64,000 nt of DNA from JASJAR01 sp038530285 (lineage in GTDB: Bacteria; Pseudomonadota; Alphaproteobacteria; Rhodobacterales; Rhodobacteraceae): positions 1-64,000 of the forward strand of contig JBCBCY010000001.1 in assembly GCA_038530285.1 (NCBI GenBank). Reading direction: 5' to 3'. Below are positions 17,107-24,906 of the stretch, piece by piece. The position numbers and the translations under genes are program-made. Numbering within the stretch: the first letter of the stretch is position 1; each line of letters opens with the position of its first letter. Below the pieces are notes generated by a model. That model saw only the letters and a program-made list of their open reading frames with translations, was not told the DNA's origin and ran no database searches.

Positions 17107-17976
17107 ATGGTGTTCGGCGATATCTCAGGTCAGCTGCGCAAATGGCAGAACGAAGCGCGCGCGCGCCGCGAAGCGGATGCGCCCGACCGGGCGCTGCGTC
17201 TGGGTCCCGACATCGTTGCGCGTTGGACCCATGTGTTGCGCGACGCAGCCTTGCAGGTCGAACCGGGCAAATCCCCTTGCGATTATGATCCGTGGATAAC
17301 GGCGATTGGCCAGGCGGGCCTGCGCTACGGGTTTACCCCCCACCCGGACGACCTTGTGCCCGCGACATCCGTTGCATCCCGTCTGCGCAATTTCATCGAA
17401 GATGTCTCAATGCCGGCCTGGCCCGAACCGCGGCGCGACCTGATCGAGTTTGCGCTGGTCGTGCTGGAATGCGACGTGATGCTGTTCCGCTCGGGCTATG
17501 CCAAGCGCCATTTGCTCACCCGGCTGAAGCAGGCTCCGCTGACGGGCTCAGATATGGCGCGGCTGGATGTGATGCTGCGGCGCGCTGTGACGAACGGTAC
17601 CGGGCTTGAGGAGTACCGCGCATGGTGCAAGCTAGCGGCACATCTCACCGCCGAAGGTCATTTGGGCGATCTGCCGGCCTGGCTTTATCCCCAAGCCCAG
17701 GGGGCTTACCTGAACTACGCCATGGCCGACGGCTGCCTTGCCCAACGCTTCCACGCGGCCGGCCTCAGCGACGCGCAATTGCGGCTGTTGGTCGGCGGAT
17801 TTATTCGACCCCCCAAACACGCCATCGCCTGGCCCAACTTTTCACAAGTGGTTGCGACCGGCGGAACCATGGACAGCCCTGAGCAACGCTTAAAGCGCAA
17901 TGCCTGGCGCATGCTCGACCAGATCCTGCGTCGCATCCCCGATCTTGAAAGAGATCTTGCAGTCATGCCGGGTTAA
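17107..17976 (+). CDS. Unrecognised soluble protein
   Basis: 289 residues, no family recognised. The protein is soluble and largely helical by composition, rich in Arg, Leu and Ala, with several Trp and Cys residues and no signal peptide or membrane segment. Codon usage matches the core genome, so it is very likely a real gene. It is divergent from mcl and 99 bases before dgcN. No function is inferred. Confidence 0.8.
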   Translation: MVFGDISGQLRKWQNEARARREADAPDRALRLGPDIVARWTHVLRDAALQVEPGKSPCDYDPWITAIGQAGLRYGFTPHPDDLVPATSVASRLRNFIEDVSMPAWPEPRRDLIEFALVVLECDVMLFRSGYAKRHLLTRLKQAPLTGSDMARLDVMLRRAVTNGTGLEEYRAWCKLAAHLTAEGHLGDLPAWLYPQAQGAYLNYAMADGCLAQRFHAAGLSDAQLRLLVGGFIRPPKHAIAWPNFSQVVATGGTMDSPEQRLKRNAWRMLDQILRRIPDLERDLAVMPG

Positions 17977-17977
17977 A

Positions 17978-17994
17978 TTCGAAGAATATTCGAA
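17978..17994. promoter_or_regulatory. TTCGAA-N5-TTCGAA box before the D-glutamate operon
   Basis: Two copies of the self-complementary hexamer TTCGAA separated by GAATA form both a direct and an inverted repeat. A TATAAC -10-like element follows at 18003-18008, with dgcN starting at 18076. The box would overlap the -35 region of that promoter, a position typical of repressor operators. No regulator gene is adjacent. Confidence 0.4.
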
Positions 17995-18075
17995 AACGAC
18001 CGTATAACCTGCAAATTTCAGTAGGACCTTCTGGCCCAGATCGCAGATGTTGCGCGAAACCACGGGGGCACATCC

Positions 18076-19071
18076 ATGATTCGCACACCATACCTTCTGT
18101 TTCTCGGCGACGCGCCGGACAATCTGGCCGCCAAGGTCGCCCAAGGCATCGCCGATTGGAGCCCTGATAGCGTCGTCGGCCAATACCGCATGCCCGGCTG
18201 CAAGGCCGATGTGGGGGTGCCCGATTTGTCGCTGCAAGACGCCTACGACAAAGGCGCACGCACGCTTGTGGTGGGCGTGGCCAACCGGGGGGGCGTGATC
18301 TCTGACGCCTGGCTCAAAGTGCTCGCCCAAGCGATGGAAATCGGGTTTGATCTGGCCAGCGGGCTGCACAATCTACTGCGCGATGAAGACATCCTGAAAG
18401 CCACATCCGCCCGGGCAGGCCGCACGCTTCATGATGTGCGCGTGCCCTCGGTCGCCTATCCGATTGCCAATGGCGTCAAACGCACCGGCAAGCGCTGTCT
18501 GGCCCTGGGCACAGATTGCTCGGTCGGCAAGATGTACACGGCCCTTGCGATGGACGGTGAGATGAAACGCCGGGGGTTGAAATCGACCTTTCGCGCCACG
18601 GGTCAGACCGGCATTCTGGTCACCGGGCGCGGGGTGCCTTTGGATGCGGTGATCGCCGATTTCATGGCCGGTGCGGTGGAATGGCTGACCCCGGACAATG
18701 ACCCCGACCATTGGGACCATATCGAAGGGCAGGGCAGCCTGTTTCATGTGTCGTATTCCGGGGTGACCATGGCGCTGATCCACGGCGGCCAGCCCGATGC
18801 GATTGTGCTTGCCCATGAGCCGACCCGCACCCATATGCGCGGCCTGCCGGATTATGATCTGCCGTCGCTTGAAATTCTGCGCGACATGGCTTTGCCGATT
18901 GCGCGCATCGCGAACCCCGACGTGGTGATCGCAGGGGTGTCGGTGAACACAAAGGCCCTGGGCGACGATGACGCCGCGCGCCTGTGCGAAGAGATCGAAA
19001 CCCGCATGGGCCTGCCCACGGTCGATCCCTACCGGCATGGTGCGGCGCGTTTGGTCGATGCATTGGTGTAA
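18076..19071 (+). CDS. dgcN: D-glutamate N-acetyltransferase DgcN (DUF1611 family)
   Basis: 331 residues of the former DUF1611 family. Family members named DgcN acetylate D-glutamate to N-acetyl-D-glutamate as the first step of D-glutamate breakdown. A P-loop-like LGTDCSVGKMYTA lies near residues 146-158, followed by FRATGQTGILVTGRGVPLD and VLAHEPTRTHMRGLPDY, both family signatures. It is followed in the same direction by dgcA and dat, a pairing that supports the assignment. The 108-base gap to dgcA holds a hairpin and a repeat element rather than a separate gene. Confidence 0.87.
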   Translation: MIRTPYLLFLGDAPDNLAAKVAQGIADWSPDSVVGQYRMPGCKADVGVPDLSLQDAYDKGARTLVVGVANRGGVISDAWLKVLAQAMEIGFDLASGLHNLLRDEDILKATSARAGRTLHDVRVPSVAYPIANGVKRTGKRCLALGTDCSVGKMYTALAMDGEMKRRGLKSTFRATGQTGILVTGRGVPLDAVIADFMAGAVEWLTPDNDPDHWDHIEGQGSLFHVSYSGVTMALIHGGQPDAIVLAHEPTRTHMRGLPDYDLPSLEILRDMALPIARIANPDVVIAGVSVNTKALGDDDAARLCEEIETRMGLPTVDPYRHGAARLVDALV

Positions 19072-19087
19072 TTTCGCCGCCTTTGGC

Positions 19088-19190
19088 GTCGAGCCGTTGG
19101 GGGGCTCTGCCCTTCCGTCGCCATTGTCGCTCGGACCAATGGCGCATAAACCGTAGTTTCCCGAGGTATTTGAGGGCTAATGAAACGAAT
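19088..19190 (+). repeat. Dispersed intergenic element, diverged copy A
   Basis: A GC hairpin region (GGGGGGCTCTGCCC) is followed at 19159-19185 by CCCGAGGTATTTGAGGGCTAATGAAA, which aligns with the CCGGGATATTTT.. and CCGGAGTATTTC.. cores of copies at 38960 and 47911. This copy also appears to supply the Shine-Dalgarno (tgaggg) and ATG of dgcA. Confidence 0.4.
19119..19144. repeat. 8-bp perfect hairpin between dgcN and dgcA
   Basis: CGCCATTG (19119-19126) and CAATGGCG (19137-19144) are exact reverse complements around a 10-base loop. There is no following U-tract, so it is more likely an mRNA processing/stability element or part of an intergenic repeat than a terminator. Confidence 0.45.
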
Positions 19191-20148
19191 TGATGTGCAA
19201 TCCGAGCGCTTTGCCTTGGCCGAAACCTTCACGATCTCGCGCGGGTCGAAAACCCATGCCGAGGTGATCACGGTTGAAATCACGCAGGACGGCAAGACGG
19301 GCCGCGGCGAATGCGTCCCCTACGGCCGCTACGGCGAAACGCTCGACGGTGTGGCGGCGGATATTGCCGCTTTGCCGGTCGATGTCACGCGCGCGGCTCT
19401 GCAAGAGCTGATGCCGGCCGGTGCGGCGCGAAACGCCGTCGATTGCGCGTTGTGGGACCTTGAGGCCAAGATCGCCGGGCGCCGGGCATGGGATCTGGCG
19501 GGGCGCTCTGCCCCAGACAGGGTCACGACCGCCTTCACCTTGTCCTTAGGCGACCCCGCCGCGATGGAAGCGGCTGCCGCCAAACAGGCGCATCGCCCGC
19601 TTTTGAAGATCAAGCTGGGCACGCCGGATGATATGCCAAGGCTCGAAGCGGTGCGCCGTGGCGCGCCAGACGCCGGTATTGTTGTCGATGCAAACGAAGG
19701 CTGGTCGGCGGACATCTATACCGATCTTGCGCCGCATTTGTCCCGGCTTGGGGTGCTGCTGGTCGAACAACCCCTGCCCGCAGACGATGACGATGCGCTT
19801 TTGGGCCTGGCCCGCCCCGTGCCCGTCTGCGCCGATGAAAGCTGCCATGACCGCGCGGGGCTGTCAGCGCTCAAAGACAAATACGATGTGATCAATATCA
19901 AACTCGACAAGACCGGCGGCCTGACCGAAGCGCTTGCCTTGAAAGACGCGGCCCTGGCCGAAGGCTTCGGCATCATGGTCGGTTGCATGGTCGGCACATC
20001 GCTGGCCATGGCGCCCGCTCTTGTGCTGACGCCCGGTGCGGCCTTTGTCGATCTTGACGGCCCGCTTCTTCTGGCCGAAGACCGGGCGCACCCTTTGCAG
20101 ATCGATGGGTCACAGATTTACCCGCCACCAGTTGAACTTTGGGGTTAG
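19180..20148 (+). CDS. dgcA: N-acetyl-D-glutamate racemase DgcA (enolase superfamily)
   Basis: 322 residues, muconate-lactonizing/dipeptide-epimerase subgroup of the enolase superfamily. DgcA enzymes racemise N-acetyl-D-glutamate to N-acetyl-L-glutamate. Catalytic features: K-x-K in LLKIKLG near residue 145, metal ligands in VVDANEGW, EQPLP and CADESCH, and the second-base lysine in INIKLDKTGG. Without the dgcN neighbour it would be called an L-Ala-D/L-Glu epimerase, and that activity cannot be excluded. The start overlaps the end of a dispersed repeat element. Confidence 0.87.
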   Translation: MKRIDVQSERFALAETFTISRGSKTHAEVITVEITQDGKTGRGECVPYGRYGETLDGVAADIAALPVDVTRAALQELMPAGAARNAVDCALWDLEAKIAGRRAWDLAGRSAPDRVTTAFTLSLGDPAAMEAAAAKQAHRPLLKIKLGTPDDMPRLEAVRRGAPDAGIVVDANEGWSADIYTDLAPHLSRLGVLLVEQPLPADDDDALLGLARPVPVCADESCHDRAGLSALKDKYDVINIKLDKTGGLTEALALKDAALAEGFGIMVGCMVGTSLAMAPALVLTPGAAFVDLDGPLLLAEDRAHPLQIDGSQIYPPPVELWG

Positions 20149-20156
20149 GAAACACG

Positions 20157-21014
20157 ATGAGCCGTATTGTCTATGTCAACGGAGAGTACCTGCCCGAAGA
20201 AGAGGCCAAGATTTCGGTCTTCGATCGGGGCTTTTTGTTCGCCGATGGCGTCTATGAGGTCACAAGCGTTCTGGGCGGCAAGCTGATCGATTTTGCCGGT
20301 CACGCCAAACGGCTCGAACGCTCGCTGAGCGAATTGGACATGGCCGCACCGATTTCAACCGACGATCTGTTGGATGTGCACCGCGAACTGGTGGCCCGCA
20401 ACGAGGTGGACGAAGGCCTTGTCTATTTGCAGGTCACCCGTGGCGCGCCCCATGACCGCGACTTTGCCTATCCGCCTGAAGGCACGCCGGGCACGGTGGT
20501 GCTGTTTTCGCAGAAAAAGTCCCTGACCGGTCCCGATGTAGCCGCCAAGGGTTGGAAAGTGATCACGGTCGACGACCTGCGCTGGGGGCGGCGTGACATC
20601 AAGACAGTGCAGCTTTTGTATCCGTCGATGGGCAAGATGGCGGCCAAGGCTGCCGGCGTCGATGACGCCTGGATGGTGGAAGATGGTCACGTGACCGAAG
20701 GCACGTCGAACAACGCCTATATCGTGAAGGACGGCAAGATCATCACCCGTCATCTGGGCACCGAGATCCTGCACGGCATCACACGCGCTGCAGTTCTGCG
20801 GTTTGCCGAAGAAGCGCAGATGCAGGTCGAAGAACGCCTGTTCACTGTGGATGAAGCCAAGGCCGCGGATGAGGCCTTCGTCACGTCGGCATCCTCTTTC
20901 GTGATGCCGGTGGTCGAGATTGATGGCGCGGCACTGGGTGCCGGCACGCCCGGGCCTGTCGCTGCGCGCCTCAGAGAGATCTATATCGAGGAAATGCGCA
21001 AGGTGGCGGTCTAA
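20157..21014 (+). CDS. dat: D-amino-acid aminotransferase
   Basis: 285 residues, fold-type IV PLP enzyme. It moves the amino group of D-amino acids to 2-oxoglutarate (or pyruvate), giving a keto acid and D-glutamate (or D-alanine). Signatures: YLPEEEAKISVFDRGFLFADGVYE at the N-terminus, PLP lysine in RRDIKTVQLL, and VTEGTSNNAYIV. The ATG at 20157 follows aggaaac, nine bases after the dgcA stop, so it is co-transcribed with dgcA. D-glutamate made here would be the substrate of DgcN (inference). Confidence 0.9.
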   Translation: MSRIVYVNGEYLPEEEAKISVFDRGFLFADGVYEVTSVLGGKLIDFAGHAKRLERSLSELDMAAPISTDDLLDVHRELVARNEVDEGLVYLQVTRGAPHDRDFAYPPEGTPGTVVLFSQKKSLTGPDVAAKGWKVITVDDLRWGRRDIKTVQLLYPSMGKMAAKAAGVDDAWMVEDGHVTEGTSNNAYIVKDGKIITRHLGTEILHGITRAAVLRFAEEAQMQVEERLFTVDEAKAADEAFVTSASSFVMPVVEIDGAALGAGTPGPVAARLREIYIEEMRKVAV

Positions 21015-21016
21015 CC

Positions 21017-21082
21017 AAGGCCCCCCTCGGCCATCGCCCACCCACCCACCTCGACGGCCTTCGGGGGGCGGGGCGCTTTTTT
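21017..21082 (+). terminator. Rho-independent terminator after dat
   Basis: Left arm AAGGCCCCCCTCGGCC (21017-21032) pairs with GGCCTTCGGGGGGC (21056-21069) around a C-rich loop, followed by a T6 run at 21077-21082. It begins two bases after the dat stop. Confidence 0.6.
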
Positions 21083-21289
21083 GCGGCGCTTGCGTGACTT
21101 GGCCGATGTCGGATTTGCGTATTTGAAAGCGAAGAAGGGACCGGGTCGGGTCCAGCCCCTGCCGTGAGCCCTGATGGTTCAGGTTGCCGTAGACAGGGGC
21201 CTTCTCCGCTTACGGTCATCGGCTCGCCAGCCTGTACCGTGCGAGAATCATCGGACAACAGAGTTAACGCGGGCTTACGACCCGCCGCA
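21083..21289. other. Convergent intergenic region with a 7-bp hairpin
   Basis: Between the dat terminator and the 3' end of the DUF1244 gene. It contains GTATTTGAAAGCGAAGAAG (21119-21137), which resembles the 3' part of the dispersed intergenic element, and a hairpin GCCCCTG (21155-21161)/CAGGGGC (21194-21200). No coding pattern was seen. Confidence 0.35.
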
Positions 21290-21583
21290 CTACATGTGCG
21301 TTTTTGAAAACGCGTCTTTTTGCGCGGGCGTCGCCTCGGTCTGGTATTTCTCTTTCCATTCCGAAAAGGGCATGCCGTAGAACGCCTCGCGCCCTTCGTC
21401 CTTTGTCATCTCAATGCCCTTTTCAGCGGCGGCTTCTTGGTACCAGCGCGCCAGGCAATTTCGACAGAACCCCGTCAGGTTCATCATATCGATGTTTTGG
21501 ACGTCAAGACGCTCTTCCATCAGGTGTTTGCGCAGGCGCCGAAAGGCTGCGGCTTCGATCTGGGTCCGGGTCGTGTCGTCCAT
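21290..21583 (-). CDS. DUF1244 family protein
   Basis: 97 residues, the typical size of this small proteobacterial family of unknown function. The conserved centre is present: FRRLRKHLMEERLDVQNIDMMNLTGFCRNCLARWY with its CxxC (CRNC), then EAFYGMPFSEWKEKYQ. The CxxC could bind metal. The start at 21583 is set by a strong aaggagac site; an in-frame extension to 21643 overlaps the upstream gene's end. Confidence 0.88.
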   Translation of the reverse strand: MDDTTRTQIEAAAFRRLRKHLMEERLDVQNIDMMNLTGFCRNCLARWYQEAAAEKGIEMTKDEGREAFYGMPFSEWKEKYQTEATPAQKDAFSKTHM

Positions 21584-21599
21584 CGATGTCTCCTTTGAT

Positions 21600-22340
21600 T
21601 CACAGATTGGCCGCCGCCCGGGCCGCGTCAAGACATCGGGCAAGCCGGTTGGCCCAATTCAGCTGGTCGCCAGGGGTTTCAATCAAGTCGTTGCGGATTT
21701 CAATCAGCACATTCGGGTGGCCGGGGCCGGTGGCATGGCGATCGACCGCATCCCCTTTCAAAACACCTGTGTAGGGTTCGTTCTGGCCCACCACCAGATC
21801 GCCTTCGGCCCGAAGTGCTGCCAGCAGGGGATCCGACAGGCGGGTATCCTCGGTATGCAGGACCGCCACATGCCAGGGCCGGGGCGCACGACCGCCAAGT
21901 TGCGGGGTGAACGAATGCACCGACACCAATATCGGCGTCGCCCGTGCGGCCATCTGTGCTGAAATGGCTGTGTGATAGGGCCGATAATAAGCCCCGAGCC
22001 GACGGTCAACTTCGGCCGCATCCGCGGCGCGGTTTTCAGGGATAATCGTGCCGTCATAAAGCTTCATCACCAGGGTCGGGTCGTCTTCCCCCCGGTTTGG
22101 GTCGATCACCAGGCGCGAGAAGTTCGACAGCACCGCCGGCGCATCAAGCGCATCGGCCAATGCCCGCGCCACGCCCGCCGCCCCCACATCATAAGCGATG
22201 TGGCGGGCCATATCTTTGCCCGAAAGGCCCAGCGAACCGCCGCCGATGTCATCGGGCACACGGTTGGCGGCATGATCACAGGTCACCACCCAATCGCCTG
22301 AACGGTCCTGGCCATGAAGAATGAATGCAGCATCTGTCAT
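21600..22340 (-). CDS. N-formylglutamate amidohydrolase family protein
   Basis: 246 residues. Family members hydrolyse N-formyl-L-glutamate to formate and glutamate in histidine degradation; many homologues act on unknown N-acyl amino acids. Recognisable are TCDHAANRVPDD at the N-terminus, LSNFSRLVIDPNR and VSVHSFTPQ, containing likely metal-binding His and Asp residues. ATG at 22340 gives the family N-terminus; the frame extends further but would overlap pyk's promoter region. No hut genes are nearby. It lies 600 bases from the D-glutamate operon on the other strand. Confidence 0.85.
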   Translation of the reverse strand: MTDAAFILHGQDRSGDWVVTCDHAANRVPDDIGGGSLGLSGKDMARHIAYDVGAAGVARALADALDAPAVLSNFSRLVIDPNRGEDDPTLVMKLYDGTIIPENRAADAAEVDRRLGAYYRPYHTAISAQMAARATPILVSVHSFTPQLGGRAPRPWHVAVLHTEDTRLSDPLLAALRAEGDLVVGQNEPYTGVLKGDAVDRHATGPGHPNVLIEIRNDLIETPGDQLNWANRLARCLDAARAAANL

Positions 22341-22463
22341 AAAGCGGTGATCCTTGCGGCTGATGCTCTCTAGGCGAGTTCTCCGCCAAGGGCCAGTTGT
22401 CACCTTCAGCGGATTGCTCCATAGATGGGTAGCGCTAACGGCCAAGGGGCAGCGAAGAACAGC

Positions 22464-23909
22464 ATGCGACGTCTTAGAAATGTGAAAATCGTAGCCACCC
22501 TTGGACCCGCGTCCAGCGATTACGACACGATCAAAGCGCTGTTTGAAGCCGGGGCCGACGTGTTCCGCCTGAACATGTCTCACGGCACCCATGAAGACAT
22601 CGGCGGGCGCCACCAGATCATCCGCCAGATCGAGAAAGAAACTGGCCGCCCGATTGCCATTCTCGCTGACCTTCAAGGGCCCAAGCTGCGTGTCGGCACG
22701 TTCGCCAAGGATGCCGAAGACCTGGAAGAAGGACAGACGTTCCGGCTGGACCTTGATACCGCACCGGGCGACGCGACCCGGGTAAACCTACCGCACCCTG
22801 AAATTTTTGCAGCCCTCGAAGACGGGTCGAGCCTTTTGGTGAACGACGGCAAGATCCAGTTGAAAGTCGAAAGCTGTGGCAAGGACTTTGCCGATTGCAC
22901 TGTCACAGTCGGCGGCACGATTTCCGATCGCAAGGGCGTGAATGTGCCTGACGTTGTGTTGCCCCTGGCCGCCTTGTCGGACAAAGACCGCAAGGACCTG
23001 GAATATGTCTGCTCGCTGGGCGTCGACTGGTTGGCATTGTCGTTTGTGCAGCGCCCTGAAGACGTCGATGAGGCGCGCAAACTGGCCGGTGGCCGGGCGG
23101 CGATCTTGTCGAAGATCGAAAAGCCGGCCGCCGTGCGCGCGTTTGACGATATTCTCGCGGTGTCAGACGGGATTATGGTGGCGCGCGGCGATCTGGGCGT
23201 TGAACTTCCCGTCCAGAATGTCCCGCCCATTCAGAAACGCCTCGTGCGGCGCTGCCGGGCGGCGGCCAAACCGGTGATCGTGGCCACCCAAATGCTCGAA
23301 TCCATGATCGAAAGCCCGATGCCCACCCGGGCGGAGGTGTCTGATGTGGCTGCTGCGATCTACGAAGGCGCCGATGCGGTGATGCTGTCGGCGGAAAGTG
23401 CGGCAGGCTCTTATCCGATCGAAGCGGTCGAAACGATGAACGCCGTCGCGATGGAGGTTGAAAGCGATCCTACCTATCTGTCGGTGATGGCCGCCAGCCG
23501 CGGTGGGCGCAAAGACACCATCGCCGATGGCATCGTTGCGGCGGCCCGCGAAATCGCCGAGACCACCGACATCAAGGCGATCTGTTGCTTTTCGCAATCG
23601 GGTACGACGGCGTCGCTGGTCGCGCGCGAACGCCCGAACGTGCCCATCGTTGTCTTGACCCCGTTGATGGCGACCTCGCGGCGGTTGGTTCTTACCTGGG
23701 GGGCCCATTGCGAAGTCACGGCAGAACTTCACCGCTTCAAACAAGCGGTCGTTTCTGCGGCGCGTGCAGTTCGCGAAGCCGGCTTTGGCGATGAAAGTGA
23801 TCAGATCGTTGTCACCGCGGGTGTGCCGTTCAACAAGCCTGGCACGACCAACATCCTTCGCGTGGCACCCTGTGAGGAAAGGTTGATTTTCGCAGCCGAT
23901 CCCGACTAG
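22464..23909 (+). CDS. pyk: Pyruvate kinase
   Basis: 481 residues. Converts phosphoenolpyruvate and ADP to pyruvate and ATP, the last glycolytic step. Family motifs: KIVATLGPASSDYDTI at the start, FRLNMSHG, LADLQGPKLRVG, the catalytic lysine in ILSKIEKPAAV, the Mg/PEP site in MVARGDLGVELP and ATQMLESM. The C-terminal domain (CFSQSGTTASLVARERP) is complete. Start 22464 is chosen to match the usual MRRxRxxKIVATLGP N-terminus; an in-frame ATG at 22425 would add 13 unlikely residues. Confidence 0.96.
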   Translation: MRRLRNVKIVATLGPASSDYDTIKALFEAGADVFRLNMSHGTHEDIGGRHQIIRQIEKETGRPIAILADLQGPKLRVGTFAKDAEDLEEGQTFRLDLDTAPGDATRVNLPHPEIFAALEDGSSLLVNDGKIQLKVESCGKDFADCTVTVGGTISDRKGVNVPDVVLPLAALSDKDRKDLEYVCSLGVDWLALSFVQRPEDVDEARKLAGGRAAILSKIEKPAAVRAFDDILAVSDGIMVARGDLGVELPVQNVPPIQKRLVRRCRAAAKPVIVATQMLESMIESPMPTRAEVSDVAAAIYEGADAVMLSAESAAGSYPIEAVETMNAVAMEVESDPTYLSVMAASRGGRKDTIADGIVAAAREIAETTDIKAICCFSQSGTTASLVARERPNVPIVVLTPLMATSRRLVLTWGAHCEVTAELHRFKQAVVSAARAVREAGFGDESDQIVVTAGVPFNKPGTTNILRVAPCEERLIFAADPD

Positions 23910-23934
23910 GCTCCCGCCCACCTTTTGGGGAGCC
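23909..23934 (+). promoter_or_regulatory. Hairpin covering the ribosome-binding site of the next gene
   Basis: GGCTCCC (23909-23915) pairs with GGGAGCC (23928-23934), loop of 12 bases. The right arm contains the GGGGAG Shine-Dalgarno of the TTG-started gene at 23941. There is no U-tract, so a translational or processing role is more likely than termination. Confidence 0.4.
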
Positions 23935-23940
23935 GAAGAT

Positions 23941-24171
23941 TTGAGCGTAGACGCTGATCTTTTGATGTTTATAGGCGTTCTGCTTGTCGCGGGAATGTTT
24001 CCTATCATGGTGGGGTCGTTTTCGCGCGGCGACTCGCCCAGAACGGCCATCGTTTTCGGGTTCATCGGTGGGTCGCTGATTGTGGCGGCCATCGCGATGA
24101 CGCCGGGCGGGTATGAGTTCAACGAAATCCCGGGCCTGATGGTTCGCGTGGTGCGCAACGCATTCAACTAA
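23941..24171 (+). CDS. Small membrane protein after pyk
   Basis: 76 residues with a TTG start preceded by ggggag. Two hydrophobic segments (about residues 8-27 and 36-53) are separated by a short charged loop (SFSRGDSPRT), so the protein is probably a two-helix inner-membrane protein. It lies 31 bases after pyk. No family or function is recognised. Confidence 0.7.
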   Translation: MSVDADLLMFIGVLLVAGMFPIMVGSFSRGDSPRTAIVFGFIGGSLIVAAIAMTPGGYEFNEIPGLMVRVVRNAFN

Positions 24172-24175
24172 ATCC

Positions 24176-24204
24176 TTGCAAGGCGGCGCGGTGGGCCCTA
24201 TACG
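24176..24204 (+). promoter_or_regulatory. Promoter of rpmI-rplT
   Basis: TTGCAA (24176-24181), a spacer of exactly 17 bases, and TATACG (24199-24204) form a good sigma-70 pattern. Transcription would start near 24211, giving a leader of about 70 bases before rpmI. Confidence 0.6.
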
Positions 24205-24279
24205 CCACGTCTCAATCGCGAGTCCGGCCGAAATGGCATGCCGAGGCGCGCGTGAACCGACCGCAAGATGGAGACGGAA

Positions 24280-24480
24280 ATGCCAAAGATGAAGACCAAG
24301 TCGAGCGCGAAGAAGCGCTTCAAAATGACGGGCACCGGCAAGGTGGTCGGCGGCCAGGCGGGCAAACGCCACGGCATGATCAAGCGCACAAACAAGTTCA
24401 TCCGCAACGCCCGCGGGACCACTGTTTTGTCCGAGCCTGATCAGAAGATCGTCAAAAAATACATGCCCTACGCGCGCTGA
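24280..24480 (+). CDS. rpmI: 50S ribosomal protein L35
   Basis: 66 residues, very basic, with the family pattern MPKMKTKSSAKKRFK at the N-terminus, GKRHGMIKRTNKFIRN in the middle and the C-terminal KKYMPYAR. It is a structural protein of the large ribosomal subunit. The start at 24280 follows ggagacgga; an upstream in-frame ATG at 24268 is less likely. rplT follows 12 bases later; infC is not adjacent. Confidence 0.97.
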   Translation: MPKMKTKSSAKKRFKMTGTGKVVGGQAGKRHGMIKRTNKFIRNARGTTVLSEPDQKIVKKYMPYAR

Positions 24481-24492
24481 GGAGACTGAGAC

Positions 24493-24855
24493 ATGTCCAG
24501 AACCAAAGGCGGAACCGTCACCCACGCGCGTCACAAGAAGGTCCTCGACCAGGCGAAAGGCTATTACGGCCGCCGCAAGAGCACCTTCAAAGTCGCCCGT
24601 CAGGCGGTCGACAAGGCCAACCAATACGCCACCCGCGACCGCAAGGCGAGAAAGCGCAACTTCCGTGCGCTGTGGATCCAGCGGATCAACGCGGCCGTGC
24701 GTGCCCATGACGACGCGCTGACCTATTCGCGTTTCATCAACGGGCTGTCGCTGGCCGGGATTGAGGTTGACCGCAAAGTGCTGGCAGACCTCGCCGTGCA
24801 CGAACCCGAAGCGTTTGGCGCGATCGTTGAAAAGGCGAAAGCCGCGCTGGCGTAA
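24493..24855 (+). CDS. rplT: 50S ribosomal protein L20
   Basis: 120 residues. Binds 23S rRNA and is needed early in large-subunit assembly. The family pattern is clear: MSRTKGGTVTHARHKKVLDQAKGYYGRRK, then LWIQRINAAVRAHDDALTYSRFINGL and EPEAFGAIVEKAKAAL at the end. Preceded by gaggagactgag. It forms an operon with rpmI and ends at a clear terminator. Confidence 0.98.
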   Translation: MSRTKGGTVTHARHKKVLDQAKGYYGRRKSTFKVARQAVDKANQYATRDRKARKRNFRALWIQRINAAVRAHDDALTYSRFINGLSLAGIEVDRKVLADLAVHEPEAFGAIVEKAKAALA

Positions 24856-24875
24856 GCTTGCGCGAAACCGAATTC

Positions 24876-24906
24876 AAAGGCCGCGCCATCAGGGGGCGGC
24901 CTTTTT
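24876..24906 (+). terminator. Rho-independent terminator of rpmI-rplT
   Basis: AAAGGCCGC (24876-24884) pairs with GCGGCCTTT (24896-24904), loop of 11 bases, ending in T5. It stands 20 bases after the rplT stop. Confidence 0.78.
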
